Source of the DNA: Actinophytocola sp.
Lineage (GTDB): Bacteria > Actinomycetota > Actinomycetes > Mycobacteriales > Pseudonocardiaceae
NCBI RefSeq assembly: GCF_009379765.1
Contig: NZ_WHTD01000025.1
Span: 1-64,000, forward strand
Length of the DNA: 64,000 nucleotides
Direction: 5' to 3'
Shown here: positions 38,093 to 47,698 of the stretch, in pieces
How positions within the stretch are numbered: position 1 is the stretch's first letter
Layout of the letters: each line of letters begins with the position of its first letter
Notes under the pieces: generated by a model
Told to the model about the DNA's origin: nothing
The model's database searches: none
What the model saw: only the letters and a program-made list of their open reading frames with translations
Position numbers and translations under genes: made by a program

Positions 38093-40512
38093 ACCTCCGG
38101 CAGGGCCGGGCGGTCCTCGGTGAGCAGCGGCGCCAGCAGGTCGCCGTGGTCCTCGATGCGGTCGAGCACGTCGTCGGCGGTGAAGACCAGGTCGTTGGGG
38201 TGGCGGCAGCGCGCGACCTCGTCCCACGTGAGCGGCGTCGACACGGTCGGTGCGGGCCGCCCGCGCAGCGAGTACGGCGCGATCGTCGTCTTGTACCGGT
38301 TGTTCTGGCTCCAGTCGATGAACACCTTGCGCGGCCGCAGGTTCTTGGCCATCCGCGCGACGACGAGGCCCGGCTGCTCCCGCGCCAGCTCCTCGGCCAC
38401 CGCCTTCGCGTACTCCGAGGTCCGCTCGGCGGCCGTCGTCGTGACCGGGGCGTACAGCTGCATCCCCTTGGAGCCGCTGGTCTTCGCGTACGCCGGCAGG
38501 CCGTGCGACTCGAGGACCTCCCGCAGCCGCAACGCCACCCGGCAGCACTCCACGACGGTGGCCGGCGGGCCCGGGTCCAAGTCGAACACCAGCAGGTCCG
38601 GAGTGCGGCGCTCGCCCGCGTCGTCGACCGTCCACTGGGGAAGGTGCAGCTCCAGCGCGGCCATGTTCGCCGACCACACCAGCGACGGCAGGTCGTCGAG
38701 CACCACGAAGTGGAGCGTCTCGTAGCCCCGGGTGCTGCCGGGCGTCTCCACCCGGACCTTCCGGATCCACTCCGGCGCGCTCCGCGCCGCGTTCTTCTCG
38801 TAGAACGGCTGCCCGGTCACCCCGTCGGGCCAGCGGCGCAGCGTCACCGGCCGGTCGGCGAGGTGTGGCAGCAGCACCGGCGCCACCCGGCTGTAGTAGT
38901 TGATCACCTGGCCCTTGGTGAAGCCGGCATCGGGATACAGCACCTTGTCCAGGTTGGACAGTCGCAGCCGCCGGCCACCGACCTCGACCAGCACGTTCTG
39001 CGGCTGCGGCTCCGCATCGGCCTCGGGCTCGGCGAACGGCTCACCGGGATCCCCGGGCTCGGCGACCGGCACCGTCTCCGGCTCGAGGTCCGCCGGGTCC
39101 TTGTCCGAGCGCAGCCCGCGCCACGACGGCGCCCGCAGCCGCCCGTCCGGCGTCCAGTTCCGGAACTCGACCTCACCGACCAGCGTCGGCGACGTCCAGT
39201 GCGCGCCCTTCGCCCGGTCCGCCGGCAGCTCGTCGGCGAACGGCGAGGTGGTGCGCTCCAACGGCGTCAGCCGCTCGCCCATCGCCTCGAGTGCCTTGTC
39301 GGTGAAACCCGTGCCGACCTGGCCGACGTAGCGCAGCCCCGCGTCGGTCGGCACGCCGAGCATCAGCGAGCCGATCATGCCCGACCGCCGGCCCTCACCC
39401 GGACGCCAGCCGCCGATCAGCACCTCGATGGTGAGCACTTCCTTGATCTTGATCCAGTCCGCGGTGCGCCGGCCGGGGAAGTAGCGCGACGTCAGCCGCT
39501 TGGCGATCACGCCCTCGAGCTCCTGCTCGCTCGCGGTCTCGACCATCGCGGCCCCGTCCGCGGTGTAGCTCGGCGACGTGTTCCAGTGCGGACCGCGCAG
39601 CTCGAGGCCCTCCAGCAGCACGCGCCGCTCGCGGTACGGGAGGTCTACACAGGACTTACCGTCGAGGTGGAGGACGTCGAAGATCAGGTACGTGACCGGC
39701 ACGGCGTTGGCGAGGTTGCGGGCCTGCCGGTCGTTCTGGACGTGCATGCGCTGCTGCAGCGCGGGAAAGCTCGGCCGGCCGTTCTCCATCGCGACGATCT
39801 CGCCGTCGAGCCACACCTGGGTCGCGCCGAGCTCCTCGCCGAGCTGGCGCAGCTCCGGGTAGGTCACCGTGATGTCGTTGCCCTTGCGCGAGTGCAGCCG
39901 CAGCCGGCCGCCCTCGACCCGGGCGAGCGCGCGCACGCCGTCCCACTTGAACTCGTACGCCCAGTCGTCGTCGTGGTCGGCCGGCGGCAGCGTGCCCGGC
40001 GAGGCCAGCATCGGCTCGATCAGCTCGGGCAGCCGGGTGAAGCCGGGCTCGCGCGGCGGCTCCGAGCGGCGGACCATCCAGTCCTTCGAGTCCTTGCCGC
40101 TGCGGAAGAACGTGTACCGGCCCTTGGCGCGCTCGCCGGCGAACACGACCGCGACCTCGCGGTCGGACCACTTGATCGTCTCGTAGCGGCCGCGGTCCCA
40201 GATGACCATCCGCCCGCCGCCGTACTCACCCTTGGGGATCTCGCCGGAGAACGTGGCGTACTCCATCGGGTGGTCCTCGGTGTGCACCGCGAGCCGGATG
40301 TCGCCCGGCACGTCCGGCAGGCCCTTCGGCACCGCCCAGGACACGAGCACGCCGTCGCGCTCGAGCCGCACGTCCCAGTGCAGCCGGCTGGCGTGGTGCT
40401 CCTGGATGACGAAGGTGTCGTTGTTGCCGGTGGGCAGGGCGTCGTCGGCCGGCACCGGCTCCGGGGTGCGGGCCGGGTCGCGCTTCTTGCGGTACTCGCC
40501 GAGGTCGCCCAT
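38089..40512 (-). CDS. ligD: Multidomain non-homologous end-joining DNA ligase (3'-phosphoesterase, ligase, polymerase)
   Basis: [20 protein letters not shown]; ligase [12 protein letters not shown]; polymerase [32 protein letters not shown]. Confidence 0.92.
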   Translation of the reverse strand: MGDLGEYRKKRDPARTPEPVPADDALPTGNNDTFVIQEHHASRLHWDVRLERDGVLVSWAVPKGLPDVPGDIRLAVHTEDHPMEYATFSGEIPKGEYGGGRMVIWDRGRYETIKWSDREVAVVFAGERAKGRYTFFRSGKDSKDWMVRRSEPPREPGFTRLPELIEPMLASPGTLPPADHDDDWAYEFKWDGVRALARVEGGRLRLHSRKGNDITVTYPELRQLGEELGATQVWLDGEIVAMENGRPSFPALQQRMHVQNDRQARNLANAVPVTYLIFDVLHLDGKSCVDLPYRERRVLLEGLELRGPHWNTSPSYTADGAAMVETASEQELEGVIAKRLTSRYFPGRRTADWIKIKEVLTIEVLIGGWRPGEGRRSGMIGSLMLGVPTDAGLRYVGQVGTGFTDKALEAMGERLTPLERTTSPFADELPADRAKGAHWTSPTLVGEVEFRNWTPDGRLRAPSWRGLRSDKDPADLEPETVPVAEPGDPGEPFAEPEADAEPQPQNVLVEVGGRRLRLSNLDKVLYPDAGFTKGQVINYYSRVAPVLLPHLADRPVTLRRWPDGVTGQPFYEKNAARSAPEWIRKVRVETPGSTRGYETLHFVVLDDLPSLVWSANMAALELHLPQWTVDDAGERRTPDLLVFDLDPGPPATVVECCRVALRLREVLESHGLPAYAKTSGSKGMQLYAPVTTTAAERTSEYAKAVAEELAREQPGLVVARMAKNLRPRKVFIDWSQNNRYKTTIAPYSLRGRPAPTVSTPLTWDEVARCRHPNDLVFTADDVLDRIEDHGDLLAPLLTEDRPALPEV

Positions 40513-40544
40513 CGCGGTCCATTGTGCCTGCCGGTGTCCCGTGA

Positions 40545-41345
40545 CTAGGGCAGCCAGGACACCGCGCCGCGAAGCAGCGCGTAGCCGACGAACGCGACGA
40601 CGTCGAGCAGCGTGTGCGCGATGACCAGCGGCCAGAGCCGGTTGGTGCGCTGCCAGACCCGGCCGAACACCAGCCCCATGACGACGTTGCCGAGGAACCC
40701 GCCGAAGCCCTGGTAGAGGTGGTAGGAGCCGCGGAGCACGGCGGCGATCACCAGCGAGGCGTTCTCGTGCCGGCCGAGCTGGCGCAGCCGGGTGATCAGG
40801 TAGCCGACCACCAGCACCTCCTCGGCCCAGGCGTTGGCCGCCGCGGCGACCGTCAGCACGATCGGCCGCCACCACGTGTCGTCCAATGTGGACGGCAGGA
40901 CGGTGAGGTTGGCGCCGACCGCGCGGGCGAGGAAGTAGAACGCCAGGCCCGGGATGCCGATGAGGGCCGCGAGACCGGCGCCGCCGAGCAGGTCCTTGCC
41001 GGGCCGGCTTCTGTCCAGACCGATGGCCCGCAGCCGGATGCCGGCCCGCCACAGCAGGTAGAGGCCGAGCGCGCCCCAGGCGAACAGCTGCGCGGCACTC
41101 AGCAGCTGGCGGACGAGGTCGAGGAGCTGGACGTCGGCCTGCGGGACGTTGAGCGCGACCTGCTGGTCCGCGAGCGGCTCCGGGCGCAGCAGCGAGTCGA
41201 GCAGGGAGACGAGGCTGCGCAGCCCGGAGAGGCCGAGCGTCACCGTGAACACGATGACTAGCTCGACGACGATCATGCGACGCTCGCCGGGGTCCGTGAC
41301 CGGGTCCGTCCGGCGCTCGGGCGCGAGCCAGGCTCTCAACGACAC
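40545..41345 (-). CDS. CPBP-family intramembrane metalloprotease
   Basis: AWAEEVLVVGYLITRLRQL, GFLGNVVMGLVFGRVWQRTNRLWPLVIAHTLLDVVAF. Confidence 0.85.
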   Translation of the reverse strand: MSLRAWLAPERRTDPVTDPGERRMIVVELVIVFTVTLGLSGLRSLVSLLDSLLRPEPLADQQVALNVPQADVQLLDLVRQLLSAAQLFAWGALGLYLLWRAGIRLRAIGLDRSRPGKDLLGGAGLAALIGIPGLAFYFLARAVGANLTVLPSTLDDTWWRPIVLTVAAAANAWAEEVLVVGYLITRLRQLGRHENASLVIAAVLRGSYHLYQGFGGFLGNVVMGLVFGRVWQRTNRLWPLVIAHTLLDVVAFVGYALLRGAVSWLP

Positions 41346-41368
41346 GCGGAAACGCTACCGTTAGGCAC

Positions 41369-41827
41369 GTGCCAAGGATCGCTACCGCGGACAAGGTCGA
41401 CGTTGCCGCCCTGTCCGACTTCATCCGTCCCCGCCACCACGCCATCCTGGTCACGACCAGGGCGGACGGTGGCCCGCAGCTTTCCCCGGTCACGTGCGGC
41501 CTGGACACCGCGGGCCGGATCGTGATCTCGACCTACCCGTCCCGCGCGAAGGCCGTCAACGCGCGCCGCAACCCGGCCGTGTCGGTCTGCGTCCTGTCCG
41601 ACACCTGGGACGACGCCTGGGTGCAGGTAGACGGCACCGCGGAGGTGCTCGAGCTGCCCGACGCGGTGGAGCCGTTGGTGGAGTACTTCCGGGTGATCTC
41701 CGGCGAGCACCCGGACTGGGACGAGTACCGCGAGGCGATGCGGCGCCAGGGCAAGTGCCTGATCCGCGTGACGATCACCCGCTGGGGCCCGATCGCCACC
41801 GGCGGCTTCCCCCCTGACCTGGCCTGA
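41369..41827 (+). CDS. PPOX-class F420-dependent oxidoreductase
   Basis: FIRPRHHAILVTTRADGGPQLSPVTCGLDTAGRIVIST. Confidence 0.85.
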   Translation: MPRIATADKVDVAALSDFIRPRHHAILVTTRADGGPQLSPVTCGLDTAGRIVISTYPSRAKAVNARRNPAVSVCVLSDTWDDAWVQVDGTAEVLELPDAVEPLVEYFRVISGEHPDWDEYREAMRRQGKCLIRVTITRWGPIATGGFPPDLA

Positions 41828-41833
41828 CGCGAG

Positions 41834-41945
41834 TTGTCCACAACCCAGGAGTTATCCACAACCAAGATCGACACCGCCGGGTCCGACGCCCCCGACCGAT
41901 AGAATGGACGTATCGGGGTGCCCCCGGAGAGGGTGGGGGTTTGCC
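41834..41945 (+). other. Recurring intergenic element, copy B
   Basis: TTGTCCACA 41834-41842; TTATCCACA 41852-41860; TAGAATG 41900-41906; CGGGGTGCCCCCGGAGAGGGTGGGGGTTTGCC. Confidence 0.6.
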
Positions 41946-42039
41946 ACCGCGAGGCGGTTCGCGGACAAGGGTTCGGCAAGGGCGGGGTGGCCCAGGCGTC
42001 GGTCGGCCCCGGCACCTGGGCCCCGTCCTCACCGCGGCG

Positions 42040-42507
42040 CTATGGCTTCGTCACCGGGGAGCAGCCGGCGCCGCCGATGTAGTAGGCGTTCTCGACCTCT
42101 GTCTCGGCACCGAGCCAGGTGTCGCCGGGCGGCAGGCAGTAGATGTAGTCGTCGCCCGGCTTGTCGACCCTCACCAGCACGTTCGTCGAGCCGCAGTGGT
42201 TGTACCAGGCCGAATACAGGGACCAGTGCAGGCCGCACTGGGTCAGCACCGTCGCAGGGGCCGGGGCGGCTTCAGGAGCCGCGGCGGCGGGGCCGGAAGC
42301 GCGAGCGCGGCGAAGGCCGCCGCGATCGCTAGTGTCGCGTGATCCTGTTCCTTTGCGTCCGCTGTGGATCCACGTGGCTTCTGGCAAGGCGGAGGAAAGT
42401 CGCTCGTACCGGGTTGTACTTGGGCTTTTCTCCAACGCGGCCAGGGGCCGCGTTGGCCGCGGCGGCGTAAAGGTTTCAGGGTCACGCGACACTAGTTGCT
42501 TCTTCAT
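42040..42507 (-). pseudogene. DUF6355-like secreted protein gene, interrupted by a MITE-like element and a frameshift
   Basis: 3' part encodes TQCGLHWSLYSAWYNHCGSTNVLVRVDKPGDDYIYCLPPGDTWLGAETEVENAYYIGGAGCSPVTKP*; 5' MKKQ- is separated from -LAIAAAFAALALPAP by 42333-42491. Confidence 0.7.
42333..42491. mobile_element. 159-bp MITE-like non-autonomous element
   Basis: Termini TGTCGCGTGATCCTG / inverted TGTCGCGTGACCCTG (14/15); CTAG flanks both sides (42329-42332, 42492-42495); no transposase ORF. Confidence 0.85.
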
Positions 42508-42578
42508 GAGTCTCCTCGAAGAGTCCGCAGGGACCACAGCAGCATCGAGGAGGTCCCTAACATGGCGCTGACAACCGA

Positions 42579-43730
42579 TCACGGGGCCCAGTTCGGGTTC
42601 AGCCGGTGGTAGGTCGCGGTGTCCTCGAAGCCCTCCTCGCCCGTCGTGAAGGCCAGCGGTTCGGTGGCGACGTGGACGAAGCCGACCTGCTCCACCGCGT
42701 GCCGGGAGGCCTTGTTGCTCGCCGCGGTGGTCAGGCTCAGCCGACGCTTGCCCAGGCCACCGTCCTCGACCGGGCGGAAGGACCACTCGACCACCATCCG
42801 GAGGGCCTCGGTGAGCACGCCGCGGCCCCGGGAGTCCGGGTGGACCGAGTAGCCGAGCTTCGCCGCGGTGTCGTCCAGGCCATCGAGGTCGAACAGTTGG
42901 ATGTGGCCGATCATCAGGTCCGACTCCGGGTGGGCGATGGTCCAGTTGTACCGGTCGCCGCGCGCGACGCCGTCGACGTTGCGCAGGATCAGCGCCGACC
43001 CGTCGGCGATGTCCCGGATCGCCTTCATGCGGCCGTTGAAGTGGCGGCTGCGCGGGTCGAACACGGTCTCGCCGAAGCGCGTCGCGTCGGACTCGCGGTG
43101 CGGGCGCAGGCGCAGCCGGGGCGACTCCAGCACCGGCACCTCGTTCCACGTCGACTTCGGCTCGCGGGTGTCCTCCGCGCGCAGCGAGCCTCCCCACGCG
43201 TCGTGCCGGACGCCGCGCTGGAGCAGGAGCTTGGCCACGGTGCCGTCGAAGGCGAAACCGCTGGCCCACGCCACCCGGCGGGACGCCCAGTTGCCGACCT
43301 GCGCGAACCAGAGCACGACGTCGAAGCCCTGGACCTCGAAGCCCCAGTCCAGCAACAGCTTCACCGCGGACAGGGCGACGCCCCGGCCACGTACCGCGGG
43401 GTGCAGCCCGTAGGCGATCTCGGCGACGCCGTCGCCGTGGACGCGCAGGCTCACCGAGCCGGAGAACCGCCGCTCGCCCGAGGGGTGGGTGGCCTCGACC
43501 GCGAAGCCGAGCTCCCTGCCGGAGCGCCAGCCGCCGGGCATGATCTCGGTGACGAAGTGCACCGCGTCCTCGCGGGCGAACGGCACCGGCACGGTCGTCC
43601 ACTCGATCGAGAGCGGGTCGGTGCACTGCTCGACGGCGGCGTCCACATCGGACAGTGCATGGGCCCGCAGCGTGACGTCCGCGTCGGTGAGTGTCGGGAC
43701 GTCGTCCGGGAAAACGAAGGTGCCGGCCAT
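42579..43730 (-). CDS. Tandem double-GNAT acetyltransferase
   Basis: Two GNAT cores in one ORF: IAYGLHPAVRGRGVALSAVKLLLDW and LGYSVHPDSRGRGVLTEALRMVVEW. Confidence 0.85.
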   Translation of the reverse strand: MAGTFVFPDDVPTLTDADVTLRAHALSDVDAAVEQCTDPLSIEWTTVPVPFAREDAVHFVTEIMPGGWRSGRELGFAVEATHPSGERRFSGSVSLRVHGDGVAEIAYGLHPAVRGRGVALSAVKLLLDWGFEVQGFDVVLWFAQVGNWASRRVAWASGFAFDGTVAKLLLQRGVRHDAWGGSLRAEDTREPKSTWNEVPVLESPRLRLRPHRESDATRFGETVFDPRSRHFNGRMKAIRDIADGSALILRNVDGVARGDRYNWTIAHPESDLMIGHIQLFDLDGLDDTAAKLGYSVHPDSRGRGVLTEALRMVVEWSFRPVEDGGLGKRRLSLTTAASNKASRHAVEQVGFVHVATEPLAFTTGEEGFEDTATYHRLNPNWAP

Positions 43731-43771
43731 CGCACCATGGTCGACGGCCGGCACCCCGCGTGCAACGCCGT

Positions 43772-44716
43772 TTACGCGTCCTGCAGGCCTGGCACGCCGT
43801 CCTGCACGACGAACCGGCGGGTCACTGCGAGGGTGACCTTGGCCGGGTCCGGCTCGGTTATCGACGACACCTTCGTGAACTCCGCGGTCAGCCCCGTCCC
43901 GGTGATCGTCGCGCGGACGTACCCGCGCTGGTTTCCCACGTAGTTCACGTGCGGGTTCTTCGCCACCTCGGGCGGCGCGGGGTCGGTGCTGCCCGGGTTG
44001 CCGCCGGACGTGATCGACGACGTCACGAGCTCCGCCCCGACCAGGGGCGAGGCGTGGTCGAAGTAGTTCAGCCGCAGGTCGTTGGCCCAGTGCCGGTGCA
44101 CGTCGCCGGTCAGCACGACCGGGTTGCGCACCTGCCGGTCGATCCAGCCCTGGGTGATCCGCCGCCGCGAGGCCTCGTAGCCGTCCCACGCGTCCTCGCC
44201 GACGTCACAGGTACCCGTCGCGCCGTCGACGTCCCGGCTCGCGAAGAACACCTGCTGGCCCAGCAGGTCCCACGTGGACCCGCCGGCCGCGAGCCCGTCC
44301 AGCAGCCACTGCTCCTGCGCCGCGCCGGTGAGCGTGCGGTCGGTTCGGCGAATCTCGGTGCAGTTGTTGTTCGGCGCCTGCTGCCAGCGGTACTGCCGGG
44401 TGTCCATCATGTGGAAGCGTGCCAGCGTCCCCCACTGCACCCGCCGGTACAGCGGGATCGCCGGCCCGGTCGGCTTCAACGAGCGCGGCAGCGGCATGTT
44501 CTCCCAGTAGGCCTGGAACGAGGCCTGCTTGCGGGCCGCCGGCCAGCCAGAGCCGTTGCCGTACCAGTTGTTCGCGAGCTCGTGGTCGTCGAACACCGCG
44601 AGCCACGGCGCCACCGCGTGTGCGGCCTTCAGCCCGGGGTCGAGCTTGGTCTGGGCGTAGCACAGCCGGTACTCGTCGAGGTTGTCGACCTCGTCGAAGT
44701 CGACGTACCCGCGCAC
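43772..44716 (-). pseudogene. 5'-truncated alkaline phosphatase D (PhoD)
   Basis: Begins at internal RGYVDFDEVDNLDEYRLCYAQTKLDPGLKAAH; contains FDDHELANNWYG and LTGDVHRHWA but lacks the signal peptide and N-terminal part. Confidence 0.75.
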
Positions 44717-44785
44717 CTTGGTGTTCGAACATGTCCGAACATGAGTGGGAGAGCAACATCACGAGCGTACGGTACGAGGACGCGA

Positions 44786-44862
44786 TTAGGAATGCCTTAC
44801 CTGAATTGCGTTTCGGTAGGCTTGCCTAATCAATCGGAAATTGTCAGGCAAGGCTGCCCACA
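44786..44862 (+). promoter_or_regulatory. Tandem iron-box-like sites upstream of ferritin
   Basis: TTAGGAATGCCTTACCTGA (44786-44804), TTTCGGTAGGCTTGCCTAA (44811-44829), weaker TCAGGCAAGGCTGCCCACA (44844-44862); about 14, 14 and 12 of 19 match TTAGGTTAGSCTAACCTAA. Confidence 0.6.
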
Positions 44863-44899
44863 TTGGCGCGGGAATGGCGCCGTGCGTATTATGGAATTC

Positions 44900-45448
44900 A
44901 TGTCGAAGACAGGCAACCTCTCGAAGTTCCATTCCATGCTGCAGGAGCAGGTGCGGCACGAGTTCACCGCGTCGCAGCAGTACCTAGCCCTGGCTGTCTG
45001 GTTCGACGGCCAGGACCTGCCGCAGCTCGCGAAGCACTTCTACCGGCAGGCGCTGGAAGAGCGAAACCACGCGATGATGATCGTGCAGTACCTGCTCGAC
45101 AATGACATCGCGCCCGCGATTCCAGGCGTCGACAACGTGAAGAACGATTTCTCCGAGGCGGCCGACCTCGTCTCCCTGGCGCTCCAGCAGGAGAAGAACG
45201 TCACCGAGGAGATCATCAACCTGGCCAAGATCGCCCGCGACGAGGACGACTACAAGGGCGAGCAGTTCATGCAGTGGTTCCTCAAGGAGCAGGTCGAGGA
45301 GGTGGCGCAGATGACCACGTTGCTCAACGTGGTTCGACGAGCCGGCGGCAACCTGTTCGACGTGGAGAACTACCTCGCCCGGGAGTCGGTCGGCGACGAC
45401 GGCGACGACGACCCGCTCGCCCCGCGCGCGGCCGGCGGCACGCTGTAG
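44900..45448 (+). CDS. Ferritin
   Basis: MSKTGNLSKFHSMLQEQVRHEFTASQQYLALAVWFDGQDLPQLAKHFYRQALEERNHAMMIVQYLLDN. Confidence 0.92.
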   Translation: MSKTGNLSKFHSMLQEQVRHEFTASQQYLALAVWFDGQDLPQLAKHFYRQALEERNHAMMIVQYLLDNDIAPAIPGVDNVKNDFSEAADLVSLALQQEKNVTEEIINLAKIARDEDDYKGEQFMQWFLKEQVEEVAQMTTLLNVVRRAGGNLFDVENYLARESVGDDGDDDPLAPRAAGGTL

Positions 45449-45456
45449 GACCACCC

Positions 45457-45501
45457 GTGCGACGACGCCCCGGACCAGCTTGGTCCGGGGCGTCGTCGCA
45501 C
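45457..45501 (+). terminator. Very strong stem-loop terminator
   Basis: 21-bp perfect arms GTGCGACGACGCCCCGGACCA / TGGTCCGGGGCGTCGTCGCAC, 3-nt loop. Confidence 0.8.
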
Positions 45502-45562
45502 GTTCCCAGAAGCGGGGGCCGATCCGGGTTGCCCGCCACCGGGCTGGGTGGTGGGTCGTGAC

Positions 45563-45905
45563 CTATCCGGCCAGGGCGTCCGGCAGCTGGAAACGGCCGT
45601 CGGCCGACGGGGGGAAGTCGTGCACGGCGACCACGGCGGCCGCCGTTATCGGGCCGTAGACGTGCGGGAACCAGGCGCCGTTCGGGTCGGGCGGTGCGCC
45701 GGGCTCCCAGCGCAGCGGGACGTCGAGCCCGGCCGGGTCGACCACCAGCAGCACCAGGTCGGTGCGGCCCGCGTAGAGCCGGTTGGCCGGCAGGTGCACG
45801 GTGCCGAGGTCCGAGCAGTGGATGAAGCCCTCGGTGTCCAGCGACTCGGCGCGGTAGGGCGCGTCGGAGCGCCAGGCCTCGCGGGTGGTGATGTGCAGGA
45901 TCACG
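45563..45905 (-). CDS. DUF952-domain protein
   Basis: VILHITTREAWRSDAPYRAESLDTEGFIHCSDLGTVHLPANRLYAG. Confidence 0.85.
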
Positions 45906-46847
45906 TCAGCGGATGGTGATCTGGCGGCCGATGAGACCGTCGCGGGCGCGGCGCTCCTCGCTGGTGAGCGGCTCGTTCTCCAGCGACGCGAGCGCGGTGG
46001 TGAGCCGCTCGCCGAGCTGCTCGGCGGGCTCGGTCCACTCGCGGGCGTGCTTCTCGCTGTCGAGGTCCCACACCGGCACGAGCAGACCGTGCGCGCGGAA
46101 CGAGCCGGCGTAGCGGGAGCCCTCACCGAGGTCGAGCACGCCGCGGGCGGACAGCCGGGCCAGCGCCAGCATCAGCTGCTCCTCCGACTCCGGCCGCACC
46201 CAGCGAAGGTGGCAGCGGTCGCCGGCGTCGACCCAGTAGGCGGCCGGACCGATGCGCTCGGTCGGCATGATCGCGGCGTTGGCCCGCTCGAGGGACAGCG
46301 CGACCTCACCGGTCGGCTCCTCGCCCTCGGGCATCCACCACGAGAAGTCGGTGTGCACGGTCGGTTCCAGGACCTGCTCGACGTCGACCATGTCCTGGAA
46401 GCGCTCGCGGTCGGGCGACTCGTCGGTCTCCGGGCCGACGACCGGCAGGGCGGCGCCGTCCTCGGCCTCCAACACCCAGCGCAGCGCGCGGGCCATGTCC
46501 CGGCTGACGTCACTGGAGCGGGTCTGCACCTGCAGGCCGATCAGCGCGGTGCCGTCCGCGCGGACCAGCGCGGCGGACGCCATCGACAGCACGGTGGCGA
46601 GCGTGACCTCGCGCTCCGCGGGCTTGGCGAGCGTCAGCGGCACGGTGGCCGACGGGACGAACTCGCGCAGCGCGACGAGCTCGCACTCACCGGCGAGGCC
46701 CGCGAGCGGCCGGGCGACGGGCAGCTCGACGGGGCCGCCGGAGCTGCCGTGACATGCCTTGTACCGCTTGCCCGAACCACACGGGCACGGCTGGCGCGGG
46801 TTGATGCCGTCGGTGGTGCGCTGCTTCACGGCGGATCGCTTGGCCAT
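45906..46847 (-). CDS. DUF5926-like protein with N-terminal SEC-C zinc motif
   Basis: NPRQPCPCGSGKRYKACHG then ~280 aa conserved domain. Confidence 0.8.
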   Translation of the reverse strand: MAKRSAVKQRTTDGINPRQPCPCGSGKRYKACHGSSGGPVELPVARPLAGLAGECELVALREFVPSATVPLTLAKPAEREVTLATVLSMASAALVRADGTALIGLQVQTRSSDVSRDMARALRWVLEAEDGAALPVVGPETDESPDRERFQDMVDVEQVLEPTVHTDFSWWMPEGEEPTGEVALSLERANAAIMPTERIGPAAYWVDAGDRCHLRWVRPESEEQLMLALARLSARGVLDLGEGSRYAGSFRAHGLLVPVWDLDSEKHAREWTEPAEQLGERLTTALASLENEPLTSEERRARDGLIGRQITIR

Positions 46848-46857
46848 GGCGACGACG

Positions 46858-47673
46858 CTACCGGTTGAGCCGGGACCGGGTGGTGGCCGGGGAGTTCGTC
46901 GCGAGGTAGCGAACGCCGAGCCGCCGGCACAGCTCGATGTCGGCCGGATCGTCGACGGTCCAGGTGTAGGTCGGGTGGCCGAACGCGGCCGCGCGGGCCA
47001 CGTAGTCGGGGTCGTCGCGCAGCAGGTGCACGCCCGGCCCGGTGTAGTCGGCCGAGCGGGGCAGCGTGCCGTCCCACCGGATCGCCGACAGCTGCCTGAG
47101 CAGCAGGACCGTGGGCAGCCGGGCGGAGTGCTGGCGGACGCGGCGGATCGCCATCGCGGAGAACGACGTCACCACGACCGGCGAGTCCTCTTTGGACTTG
47201 GGGTTGGCCAGGCCGTAGCGGCTGAGCAGGGCGACCAGCTTGGCCTCGACGAGCCCGCCGTACCGGACCGGATGCTTGGTCTCGACGAAGAGCGTGGTGC
47301 CGGGCGCGTCGACGACGAGGTCGAGCAGCGACTCGAGGGTCAGCACGCCGTGGTGGTTCGGGTCGGGCGTCCACACCCGCTGGCGCACCAGGTCGTCGGC
47401 GCTCTCCGGCATCGCCGCGTCGTACCGGCCGTAGTCCAGTTCGGACATTCGGGCGAGGGAGAGCGTGCTGACCACGCCGCGGCCGGTGGAGGTGCGGTCG
47501 ACGGTGCGGTCGTGGACGCAGACGAGGTGACCGTCGCGGGTCAGGCGGACATCGCACTCAAGTCCGTCGGCGCCCTGTTCGAGGGCGAGTGCGTAGGCGG
47601 CGACCGTGTGCTCCGCCCGATGCGCGGAAGCTCCCCGGTGCGCGACGACGGCGGGCTGCACGGCGCGGATCAT
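46858..47673 (-). CDS. Glycerophosphodiester phosphodiesterase
   Basis: VVAHRGASAHRAEHTVAAYALALEQGADGLECDVRLTRDGHLVCVHDRTVDRTSTG. Confidence 0.9.
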   Translation of the reverse strand: MIRAVQPAVVAHRGASAHRAEHTVAAYALALEQGADGLECDVRLTRDGHLVCVHDRTVDRTSTGRGVVSTLSLARMSELDYGRYDAAMPESADDLVRQRVWTPDPNHHGVLTLESLLDLVVDAPGTTLFVETKHPVRYGGLVEAKLVALLSRYGLANPKSKEDSPVVVTSFSAMAIRRVRQHSARLPTVLLLRQLSAIRWDGTLPRSADYTGPGVHLLRDDPDYVARAAAFGHPTYTWTVDDPADIELCRRLGVRYLATNSPATTRSRLNR

Positions 47674-47698
47674 CGCACAGACCGGATACCGTCGTCGT

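Noticed and set aside
36254-38770. 838-aa ORF as an extended arginine deiminase
   Set aside because: Only the part from 37504 downstream has ADI homology; upstream part is a shadow of DM13 and ligD
37486-40548. 1020-aa plus-strand ORF opposite ligD
   Set aside because: Antisense GC artefact; ligD signatures are unambiguous on the minus strand
42333-42491. MITE interior as coding DNA of the adjacent GNAT gene
   Set aside because: Frame through it is uninterrupted only by chance; GNAT gene ends at 42579 and excision logic fits the DUF6355 leader
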